Origin: Actinomycetota bacterium
GTDB lineage: Bacteria > Actinomycetota > Actinomycetes > Streptosporangiales > Streptosporangiaceae
Reading direction: 5' to 3'
Assembly (NCBI GenBank): GCA_003161205.1
Contig: PMOU01000048.1
Coordinates: 2,629 to 13,629 of the forward strand
Length of the DNA stretch: 11,001 bases
Part shown: positions 1 to 5,002 of the stretch, in pieces
Numbering within the stretch: the first letter of the stretch is position 1
Layout of the letters: each line of letters begins with the position of its first letter
Position numbers and translations under genes: made by a program
The notes under the pieces: model-generated
Told to the model about the DNA's origin: nothing
What the model saw: only the letters and a program-made list of their open reading frames with translations
The model's database searches: none

Positions 1-95
1 AAGAGCAACAGGTCCTCGCCACGGCACGCGGCAGCATCCTGCCAACCCCAGTTAGGGCGGGGAAGCACAGCCGACTGCCGACGTACCTGAGACAT
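1..95 (-). CDS. WhiB-family (Wbl) iron-sulfur transcriptional regulator, N-terminal part only
   Basis: The first 31 codons of a gene that leaves the window at its left edge. The reading from the ATG at 93-95 gives a tryptophan pair (W16, W18) followed by DAAACRGEDLLL, with the next codon beginning TT. This matches the start of WhiB-like proteins, where W-x(n)-AACR-x-x-D-x-x-x-FF carries the first of four conserved cysteines (here C24) that bind a 4Fe-4S cluster. Wbl proteins act with the primary sigma factor in redox sensing, antibiotic response or development. A GAGG Shine-Dalgarno lies at 106-109, about 10 bases before the ATG. The remaining three cysteines and the GVWGG-type turn lie outside the window, so the Wbl subtype cannot be set; the N-terminus does not resemble WhiB7/WblC. 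The gene is divergent from the repeat-rich gene at 472. Confidence 0.82.
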   Translation of the reverse strand, partial: MSQVRRQSAVLPRPNWGWQDAAACRGEDLLL

Positions 96-143
96 GGATC
101 AATCACCTCAACCAAGAGCATCAAATAGTGCGTTACAGTGGAA

Positions 144-239
144 CTACAGGTTTGAGCACGCGAGACCACCCCTGTCCGGAACCACCGTTGCAAGATACAA
201 CGCGTCTTGGCGGCGTGATGTTCCCTGACGAAGGTGCAT
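144..239 (-). CDS. Possible leader peptide (uORF) upstream of the WhiB-family gene
   Basis: A 31-codon reading frame (ATG at 237-239, TAG at 144-146) lies wholly in the presumed leader of the WhiB gene and ends 48 bases before its ATG. Two short hairpins that cannot form together lie inside it: 186-190 with 198-202, and 191-195 with 205-209. Some Wbl genes, notably whiB7/wblC, are known to be controlled by upstream-ORF attenuation, which is why this is listed. Against it: there is no good Shine-Dalgarno before the ATG, no U-tract terminator in the leader, and an ORF of this size is expected by chance. Confidence 0.2.
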   Translation of the reverse strand: MHLRQGTSRRQDALYLATVVPDRGGLACSNL

Positions 240-262
240 AGATCGCGTAAGCAAGTGGTCAC

Positions 263-268
263 TCTATA
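263..268 (-). promoter_or_regulatory. Candidate -10 element for the WhiB-family gene
   Basis: Read on the minus strand this is TATAGA, preceded by GG, in an AT-richer stretch upstream of the WhiB gene. It would place transcription start near 256 and give a leader of about 160 bases. No convincing TTGACA-like -35 sits 16-18 bases upstream, so the promoter would depend on an alternative sigma factor or an activator, or the call is wrong. Confidence 0.3.
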
Positions 269-471
269 CCGAACGGCTGGCGCCAACGCGCCGGTTCAGT
301 CATCCTGATAACCATCACGCAAGCTGCTGCATGCCCGTCGATAATGATGCCACTCGCGGCAGCCGTCTTGCAGGCGGGGTGGCTAAATTCCCTACCTGAA
401 TTCTGGCCTGCGGCTAGCCTGCTACAGAGGGTCCGTGACGAACTGGACAAAGGTAAGGGAGCCAGGCCACG

Positions 472-2457
472 ATGGGCACAATGTCAGCGTCGGACGCAGC
501 GCCACTGCCCCGGCTCGGCGAGGTTTTCTTCGACGTGCGCGGCAGCTCTCGCAGCATGCGATTGAGCTGGTATGCCAATACCGGGGTCTCGGTCTTCAGC
601 ATCTGGCAGGGCGGCACCTGCACCGGTACGTTCCGGCTGCCGATGGAGGAGCTGCCGAGGCTGATCGACGCCCTGCAGCGCGGGATGCAGGGCAGTGACC
701 AGCAAGAACCCCGGGGGGCCGTCGGCTACCTGAACCAGCTTCCTGGCGCCCCGACCGACCCGAGGCTGACCGCGCTGCCCGGTGGTTACGCCGGCCGCGA
801 CACCGACTTCAACGGCCCGGTGACCGGCGATTTCCGTGCTCTCCGGCCCGAGGATCAGGGTGGCACGGTCGTGTTCCCGGTCTCGCCCCGGGCGCTTCCG
901 CCCGGCCCCGCCGCGCTGCCCGCCCCGCCGCGAAGCGCCCAGGATTATCTCGAGGATTACTCCGCGCAATATCCAGAGCCGCAGCGCCCCGGCCGCCGGC
1001 GCCTGGCCGCTGCCGATAGCTACGCGGAAACGAGCCGCTATCAGAGCTCCCCGCCCGCGAACGCCTACGGCGACCAGCCCCAGTACCCCGAGCAGAACCA
1101 GTATCCCGAGCAGAACCAGTACCCCGAGCAGGCCCAGTACCTCCAGCAGCCCCAGTACGCCGAGCAGCCCCAGTACGCCGAGCAGGGCCAGTCCTACAGC
1201 GGGCCGAGGTACCCGGAGCAGGGCTACGGTGACCAGCCGAGCCGGAAGTATGGCGACGGCGGGTACCCGCCTCAGGATGTTGACGAGCGCGGTTACCAGG
1301 CATACGGATACGCCGACCAGGGCTACGGCGAGCAGGGTTACCCCCGGCCCCTGGAGATCGGTCCGGCCGGTGCGGACCAGAACGATCGGGGCTACGCGGA
1401 CTCGTCATATTCCGCGCCTCAGTACCCCGAGCCCCAGTATTCCGGGTCCCAGTACTCCGGGCAGCAGTACTCCGGGCCTCAGTACCCCGAGCAGCAGTAC
1501 TCGGGACCTCAGTACCCCGAGCAGCAGTACTCGGGACCTCAGTACCCCGAGCAGCAGTACTCCGCGCCGCAGCACCCCGCGCAGTACCCCGAGCGGCAGC
1601 ACCCCGAGCCCCAATACTCAGAGCCCCAGTACCCTGATCCTTCGTACTCTGGACGCGCGCAGGCTGCCCAGCAATACCGCGGGTCTCACGCCAGTCAGGG
1701 ATCCGGCACCGGCGCCTACTCCGGTCAGGCGCAGGACAGCGGGTCTTATCCCGGTCGCGGTTATGAGGACCGCGGATATGCCGAGCAGGGCTATCAGCGT
1801 CAGGGCCAGGATTACCAAGGCCAAGGTGCCCGCTCAGAGCAGGGATACGGCGGCTACGAGTACGCCGCCGAGCAAGGCACCCAGAGCCAGCGCTTCCAGG
1901 GGAATGAGAGCGGCGGGGGAAGCCAGGCGTTCGCGGGTTCCCAAGGTTCTCAGAGTCCTGGCGGTCACCCGGGGCCGCAGAACAGTGACCAGGTGTACCA
2001 GGGCTACCAGGAGCAGGGTTACCAGGAGCAGCCCTACCAAGAGCAGCCCTACCAGGACCAGGGTTACCAAGAGCCCTACCAGGAAACTCGCGGCCCGGCC
2101 TATCCGGAGCAGGGATACGACAACGGGTACGTATACGCCGAGCCGGGCTACCCCGGTCAGGGGTACGTCGCACCGGGCGAGCCTGGCCCGTCCTATCAGG
2201 AGCCGGCCTACAGCACCTTCGGATACGGCGGCCGGGACCGGGCCGGGTCCGAGAGCACCGGCCACCAGGACCGCGGATATGAAGCCGGCGCCGGCCAGGC
2301 GGCCGGGTACCGCGAGCATGCCCCCAGCCGCGGCGGGCGGTCCCAGTATCCGGATCCGGACCCGGAAAGCGCCGCAGGCCAGCAGCCCGGTTCGTCGTTT
2401 CCGTATGAAGGAGATCCTCCTTCACGGCGGGAACAGCGGCGGCGTCGCGGGCGTTAG
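472..2457 (+). CDS. Tyr/Gln-rich tandem-repeat protein with conserved N-terminal module (unknown function)
   Basis: The function is not known to me. The 661-residue protein has three parts. Residues about 14-72 look folded, with alternating hydrophobic strands (EVFFDVRG, LSWYANTGVSVFSIWQGG, TGTFRLP) and a closing helix. I recall similar N-termini in other actinobacterial hypothetical proteins but cannot verify this here. Residues about 155-640 are low-complexity and rich in Y, Q, P, G, E and S, with three blocks of tandem repeats: QYPEQN type at 204-239, QYPEQQYSGP type at 317-366, and YQEQG/P at 512-539. The last ten residues are strongly basic (RREQRRRRGR). There is no signal peptide or membrane span, so it is probably cytoplasmic. 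The ATG at 472 is chosen because GGGAG lies 10 bases upstream; an ATG at 481 is the alternative. Two TAG stops follow in tandem. Several other frames are open across the repeats only because of base bias. The tail composition suggests an intrinsically disordered, possibly self-associating protein, which is inference. Confidence 0.85.
   Translation: MGTMSASDAAPLPRLGEVFFDVRGSSRSMRLSWYANTGVSVFSIWQGGTCTGTFRLPMEELPRLIDALQRGMQGSDQQEPRGAVGYLNQLPGAPTDPRLTALPGGYAGRDTDFNGPVTGDFRALRPEDQGGTVVFPVSPRALPPGPAALPAPPRSAQDYLEDYSAQYPEPQRPGRRRLAAADSYAETSRYQSSPPANAYGDQPQYPEQNQYPEQNQYPEQAQYLQQPQYAEQPQYAEQGQSYSGPRYPEQGYGDQPSRKYGDGGYPPQDVDERGYQAYGYADQGYGEQGYPRPLEIGPAGADQNDRGYADSSYSAPQYPEPQYSGSQYSGQQYSGPQYPEQQYSGPQYPEQQYSGPQYPEQQYSAPQHPAQYPERQHPEPQYSEPQYPDPSYSGRAQAAQQYRGSHASQGSGTGAYSGQAQDSGSYPGRGYEDRGYAEQGYQRQGQDYQGQGARSEQGYGGYEYAAEQGTQSQRFQGNESGGGSQAFAGSQGSQSPGGHPGPQNSDQVYQGYQEQGYQEQPYQEQPYQDQGYQEPYQETRGPAYPEQGYDNGYVYAEPGYPGQGYVAPGEPGPSYQEPAYSTFGYGGRDRAGSESTGHQDRGYEAGAGQAAGYREHAPSRGGRSQYPDPDPESAAGQQPGSSFPYEGDPPSRREQRRRRGR
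1081..1188 (+). repeat. Six tandem 18-base units coding QYPEQN-like hexapeptides
   Basis: Six in-frame units starting at 1081, 1099, 1117, 1135, 1153 and 1171. Each opens with CAGTA and codes Q-Y-x-x-Q-x. The first two differ at one base; later units vary at P/A and N/A/P/G positions. Confidence 0.9.
1420..1569 (+). repeat. Ten tandem 15-base units, later ones arranged as a 30-base higher-order repeat
   Basis: Ten consecutive QY-x-x-x pentapeptide codings. From 1480 they alternate as QYPEQ-QYSGP. The 30-base units 1480-1509 and 1510-1539 are identical at every base, and 1540-1560 matches the first 21 bases again. Identity at synonymous positions indicates recent duplication. Confidence 0.93.
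2005..2088 (+). repeat. Tandem 15-base units coding YQEQG / YQEQP
   Basis: In-frame units begin at 2005, 2020, 2035 and 2050 (YQEQG, YQEQP, YQEQP, YQDQG), followed by two shortened copies, YQEP and YQET. The repeat differs in sequence from the earlier QY-x-x-x blocks, so at least two separate expansions shaped the protein. Confidence 0.88.
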
Positions 2458-2469
2458 TAGGTAACAGCC

Positions 2470-2497
2470 GGTGCGGCTGGGTCCCCCGGGCCGCACC
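2470..2497. terminator. Hairpin between convergent genes, possible bidirectional terminator
   Basis: GGTGCGGC at 2470-2477 pairs perfectly with GCCGCACC at 2490-2497, and the loop can add a GGG/CCC pairing. It fills the gap between the stop of the repeat-rich gene and the stop of the channel gene, touching the latter. There is no U tract on either strand, so it is a G/C-only stem of the kind often found between convergent actinobacterial genes. Confidence 0.5.
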
Positions 2498-3237
2498 TAG
2501 GCCGGGCCCAGCGGGCGAGGTTGGGGCTGCTCCGGGCCACCTGGGGTGCCGGAACTGGTGCCCGCGGGTATTGGAGGCGGCTCGGTTGCTGGTTCCGGCG
2601 GGATGGGGCCGACCACGGCGTTGAGCACCTGCGAGTTGGGGATGGACATGACGCTGCCGTCCATGTCGAAGCGGACGTACGTGATCCCGATATCTCTCAC
2701 GATGCCGTCGAGTGTGCCGCCCAGCGCGCCGGCCCGCAGCCGGATCGCGTCGCCCACGTGGAACGGCCGGGCGAACAGCAGCACCAAGCCCGCGAACACG
2801 TTGCCCAGCGCCTGCTGCGCCGCGATACCGACGAACACACTGGTGAGTGCCCCGCCCAGGACGAGCTGGCCGATCGGGACGCCGAAGAGCTCCAGCGCGA
2901 TCACCAGCGTGGCGAACGCGCCGATGATCAAGATGGCGTACCTGACCACCGCCGAATGCGAGGTGGTCACCTTGGGTTCAAGCAGCTCCCTCGACTTCCC
3001 GGCCAGGCTGTAGGTCGCGATGGATCCGAAGACGAGAAACAGCACGGCGGTGCCCGTAGCGATGAGGTCATCGGCAGTGTGGCTCGCGTGGAAGATGGAC
3101 GAGTGTTTGTGCGCTCTGTTCGAGACGACCGCAGCGGCGATCGCGAGCACGAGGGCGATGATCGACTTCCACGGCCGGGTCTTACGTTTGACGAGCTCGA
3201 CCTGTGCCGACAGATCGATCTGCTTACCGTCGTGCAC
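2497..3237 (-). CDS. Short MscS-family mechanosensitive channel
   Basis: A 246-residue membrane protein related to the small-conductance mechanosensitive channel, which opens under membrane tension to release solutes during osmotic downshock. Predicted membrane segments lie at about 25-42, 57-79 and 98-120. They are followed by the family's pore helix at about 126-156, which includes GGALTSVFVGIAAQQALGN and LLFARPFHVGD. The beta domain follows at about 157-205, with GTLDGIVRDIGITYVRF and the IPNS motif. The usual C-terminal alpha/beta cage is missing; the chain instead ends in a Pro-rich tail of about 37 residues. The start is GTG at 3235-3237, supported by GGGAGGAG at 3244-3251. The gene converges on the repeat-rich gene and is separated from the upstream transporter by that gene's terminator, so it is probably transcribed alone. 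Confidence 0.88.
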   Translation of the reverse strand: MHDGKQIDLSAQVELVKRKTRPWKSIIALVLAIAAAVVSNRAHKHSSIFHASHTADDLIATGTAVLFLVFGSIATYSLAGKSRELLEPKVTTSHSAVVRYAILIIGAFATLVIALELFGVPIGQLVLGGALTSVFVGIAAQQALGNVFAGLVLLFARPFHVGDAIRLRAGALGGTLDGIVRDIGITYVRFDMDGSVMSIPNSQVLNAVVGPIPPEPATEPPPIPAGTSSGTPGGPEQPQPRPLGPA

Positions 3238-3243
3238 CCGCTT

Positions 3244-3251
3244 CTCCTCCC
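3244..3251 (-). promoter_or_regulatory. Shine-Dalgarno deciding the GTG start of the MscS-family gene
   Basis: On the minus strand this reads GGGAGGAG, with six bases between the AGGAG core and the GTG at 3235-3237. No competing ATG start is nearby. Confidence 0.7.
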
Positions 3252-3317
3252 TTCGCGGCTATCTGCCGCTTAACGCTATCCGGGAGCGGACCAGCCGGGG
3301 CGAGGACCCGGAAGAAC

Positions 3318-3352
3318 AAAAAAGGGGACCGGGCCGCACTGGCCCGGTCCCC
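3318..3352 (-). terminator. Rho-independent terminator of the SatP-family gene
   Basis: On the minus strand a perfect 12-base stem, GGGGACCGGGCC with GGCCCGGTCCCC (3341-3352 with 3324-3335), encloses a 5-base loop. It is followed directly by six T residues (3323-3318). It lies about 20 bases after the transporter stop codon. The orientation of the T tract assigns it to the minus strand. Confidence 0.92.
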
Positions 3353-3371
3353 GGTACTGATCCGATCTGGA

Positions 3372-4058
3372 TTAAACCACCGGCTTGATCAGCGGCCTCC
3401 CTACGGGGAGCAGAATCCGGCCGGCCATGCCCGCCGCGACGCCCGCCGCTGACGCGTACCACGCGAGCAGCGCGGTGACTAGGCCGAGGTAGCCGCCGAG
3501 CTTAACGGTCCCGGTGGGGAGCAGCGCACTGCCGGCGTCGAAGTTACCGATGGCCAGGACGATGAAGGTGACCTCCAGGAGCAGGAAGACGAGGAAAATA
3601 GCTAGGTTCACCTGAGTGGTAAGGACCAGCAGGTAGAGGGTGACGATGGCGAACGCGAGCGTGATCCAGCCCAGGTCGTGGTTGAGCGAGGCGACCGTGG
3701 CTGCGGCCGTCGTGGGTGCCTTGGCGATAGCCGCTACGGCCGGGTTGGCGACGAGCTCGACCCAGAGAGCCAGGCCGATCCAGAAGGTACCGTAGGTGCC
3801 GAATGCGGTGGCGCCGAAGACGTTGCCGCGGCGGTACTCCCACATGCCGGCCAGGAGCTGCCCGAGGCCGCCGTAGGCGAAGGCGAAGCCGAGCCAGGCA
3901 CTTCCGGTAGCGTGGGTCATCCAGCCCGCGTTCTTGGCCGACAGCAGGAACGTGGTGAGGGCAAAGGCGGCGAGCCCGAGTGGGGCGGGGTCCGCGATAG
4001 AAGAAACAGGGGCAGGTACAGTAGCGGGCTGGACTGTGCGGTCTTCGCTGACGCTCAA
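3372..4058 (-). CDS. satP: Acetate/succinate transporter, GPR1/FUN34/YaaH (SatP) family
   Basis: A 228-residue inner-membrane protein of the acetate uptake transporter family, which moves acetate and sometimes succinate, with protons. The family signature is seen as ADPAPLGLAAFALTTFLLS (22-40, the NPAPLGL-type motif), then LAGMWEYRRGNVFGATAFGTYGTFW (69-93). Six hydrophobic segments lie at about 26-46, 54-73, 83-103, 130-148, 150-172 and 188-211. The loop between segments 3 and 4 (about 104-129) is Ala/Thr-rich and seems longer than in typical members. The start is TTG at 4056-4058, chosen because AGGAGGG lies six bases upstream and MSVSEDRT gives a usual N-terminal length. It is a single-gene unit with its own terminator and a structured leader. 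The exact substrate is inferred from the family. Confidence 0.92.
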   Translation of the reverse strand: MSVSEDRTVQPATVPAPVSSIADPAPLGLAAFALTTFLLSAKNAGWMTHATGSAWLGFAFAYGGLGQLLAGMWEYRRGNVFGATAFGTYGTFWIGLALWVELVANPAVAAIAKAPTTAAATVASLNHDLGWITLAFAIVTLYLLVLTTQVNLAIFLVFLLLEVTFIVLAIGNFDAGSALLPTGTVKLGGYLGLVTALLAWYASAAGVAAGMAGRILLPVGRPLIKPVV

Positions 4059-4064
4059 ATCGAT

Positions 4065-4071
4065 CCCTCCT
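4065..4071 (-). promoter_or_regulatory. Strong Shine-Dalgarno deciding the TTG start of satP
   Basis: The minus strand reads AGGAGGG, six bases before TTG at 4056-4058. There is no ATG or GTG in frame close by, so this site fixes the start. Confidence 0.8.
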
Positions 4072-4094
4072 AGTGAGGAACGGCTCGTCCGGCT

Positions 4095-4120
4095 CCCGGC
4101 GTGCCGTCGTGGCAGCCGGG
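4095..4120 (-). other. Stable hairpin in the 5' leader of satP
   Basis: CCCGGC (4095-4100) plus TGCC (4102-4105) pair with GGCA (4111-4114) plus GCCGGG (4115-4120). This gives ten base pairs with one bulged G at 4101 and a five-base loop. It lies about 25 bases upstream of the satP Shine-Dalgarno and lacks a U tract. It may influence leader stability or translation; no riboswitch class is recognised. Confidence 0.5.
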
Positions 4121-4144
4121 ATGGCGGGTGCCCGGCGTTATCTA

Positions 4145-4160
4145 TGTGACTGGCATGAAA
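4145..4160. promoter_or_regulatory. CRP/GlxR-like site upstream of satP
   Basis: The bases match eight of ten fixed positions of TGTGA-N6-TCACA, the site of actinobacterial CRP-family regulators such as GlxR. The site is centred about 94 bases upstream of the satP start. A second half-site, GTCACAT at 4193-4199, forms a 7-base inverted repeat with ATGTGAC at 4144-4150. GlxR is known to regulate acetate and carbon metabolism in corynebacteria. This site is a sequence match only. Confidence 0.3.
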
Positions 4161-4412
4161 GCACTTGACCTACACACCAGAACCTTCCTCCGGTCACATC
4201 TGACACAGAACAACCAGATGAAAGATTCGCCAATAGCGTAACGCTGAGATGTGCTACAGAGCGAGACCCAAAGGCTTCTACTTTGGTAACCCTTTGGATG
4301 CAGTCTCATTTGCGCCCGCCAGCGCCGTATTTCGGCTCCCGCCCGCCGCGAGGCCAGTGAGCGGAAGAAGCTTAGAGGCGGCACGTGCCCGGGGTCCCGC
4401 CCAGCCCTGAGT

Positions 4413-4418
4413 TAGGAT
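4413..4418 (+). promoter_or_regulatory. Candidate -10 element for the DUF1707 gene
   Basis: TAGGAT fits the actinobacterial -10 pattern TAnnnT and would start transcription near 4425, just upstream of the AGGGAAGG Shine-Dalgarno at 4431-4438. The region 17-18 bases upstream is G/C-rich with no recognisable -35. Confidence 0.35.
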
Positions 4419-4448
4419 CAAGGGAACAACAGGGAAGGTTCCGCGCCG

Positions 4449-4856
4449 ATGACCGACCGACCGATCCTCGCCTCCGATAACGAGCGGGAAAGCGTCGTAG
4501 ATGTCCTCCGTGATGCCTACACGGAGGGGCGGCTGACACTCGAGGAGTTCGAAGAGCGCACGGCGGCCGCATACGCCGCGAGAACCTGGGTCCACCTGCG
4601 GGAACTGACCAGCGATCTCCCGGTTGAGCCCGTGCTCGGCGCTGGCTTGCCACAGCGGAATCTCGGTCCGGGCGGGGCGCAGCCCGCAGTCGGGTCACGT
4701 CAGTCCGGCCGAGGCCGGCCGCTCGGCAGGCTGCTGCCGGTCGTGTTCGCCTGGATCATGATCTCGGCCGCGGCGGGATCGCCGGACACGGCCGCCGCGC
4801 TCTCGGTCGTCTTTATATGCTTGCTGGCGTGCCGGGTGGGCTACGGAGGACGTTGA
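4449..4856 (+). CDS. DUF1707 domain small membrane protein
   Basis: A 135-residue protein. Residues 5-60 form a clear DUF1707 domain: the ASDNERESVVDVLRDAY start, then EGRLTLEEFEERTAAAYAART (26-46), then the closing LRELTSDLP. This short helical domain is common in actinobacteria, usually in front of one or more membrane segments; its biochemical role is not established. A polar Gly/Arg-rich linker (about 62-84) is followed by hydrophobic stretches at about 88-100 and 106-123, which could form a hairpin or a single span. The domain would then sit in the cytoplasm (inference). The ATG is supported by AGGGAAGG about 10 bases upstream. It is followed 146 bases later by the glycosyltransferase-like gene, which appears to have its own promoter. 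Confidence 0.88.
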   Translation: MTDRPILASDNERESVVDVLRDAYTEGRLTLEEFEERTAAAYAARTWVHLRELTSDLPVEPVLGAGLPQRNLGPGGAQPAVGSRQSGRGRPLGRLLPVVFAWIMISAAAGSPDTAAALSVVFICLLACRVGYGGR

Positions 4857-4907
4857 TAACTTTAAGTGACGACCGGCCAACGTTAACTCGTCATTCACCG
4901 GTAGTTC

Positions 4908-4937
4908 TTAACTCCTGTCCCAGTAGGCCGCTACGAT
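4908..4937 (+). promoter_or_regulatory. Candidate promoter of the GT-C-like gene
   Basis: TTAACT (4908-4913) and TACGAT (4932-4937), separated by 18 bases, resemble -35 and -10 elements of a primary-sigma promoter. Transcription would start near 4944, about 60 bases before the ATG at 5003. The stretch 4857-4940 is AT-richer than its surroundings. Confidence 0.4.
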
Positions 4938-5002
4938 AAGTAAGCCGCTATGGGCGTAGAGCGCGTCGGCGCACCTGATCATCCGAGGCCTGCGGGGTCA
5001 GC

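Larger units (their letters stand above)
96..471. other. Divergent intergenic region between the WhiB gene and the repeat-rich gene
   Basis: About 375 bases with no convincing full gene on either strand and visibly lower G+C than the coding regions. It holds the WhiB leader (possible uORF, two competing hairpins, TATAGA candidate -10). On the plus strand GATAAT at 340-345 is a possible -10 for the gene at 472, without a good -35. A GGGAG Shine-Dalgarno at 457-461 precedes the ATG at 472. I see no tRNA, insertion sequence end or attachment site. Confidence 0.6.
4059..4448. other. Divergent intergenic region between satP and the DUF1707 gene
   Basis: About 390 bases without a convincing gene; the minus-strand frame at 4142-4384 resembles nothing known. 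It contains the satP leader with its hairpin, the CRP-like site, and an AT-richer core at about 4140-4310. The core has an 11-base palindrome at 4235-4245 (AGCGT-A-ACGCT) and CCAAAGG at 4268-4274, which can pair with CCTTTGG at 4291-4297. The promoter of the DUF1707 gene is at its right end. No clear satP -10/-35 pair stands out. Confidence 0.6.

Noticed and set aside
3..131. Plus-strand open frame entering from the left edge as a possible gene end
   Set aside because: The opposite strand encodes a clear WhiB N-terminus with a ribosome site over the same bases; the plus frame resembles nothing.
337..344. GTCGATAA, close to the WhiG/FliA-type -10 GCCGATAA
   Set aside because: There is no TAAA-like -35 at 14-16 bases upstream.
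1081..1569. Regularly spaced repeats considered as a CRISPR array
   Set aside because: The repeats are in-frame tandem coding units of 15, 18 or 30 bases with no unique spacers.
809..2425. Long antisense reading frame of 538 codons opposite the repeat-rich gene
   Set aside because: It is Arg/Pro/Ala/Gly-rich with no domain. Its openness follows from codon bias and the repeated CAGTAC-type units on the other strand.
836..2464. Overlapping plus-strand frame of 542 codons, Ser/Thr/Pro/Arg-rich
   Set aside because: This is a frame-shifted reading of the same tandem repeats. It lacks the conserved N-terminal module and has no ribosome site.
4142..4384. 80-codon minus-strand frame between satP and the DUF1707 gene
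   Set aside because: No ribosome site or recognisable domain, mixed third-position composition, and it would occupy the promoter region of both neighbours.
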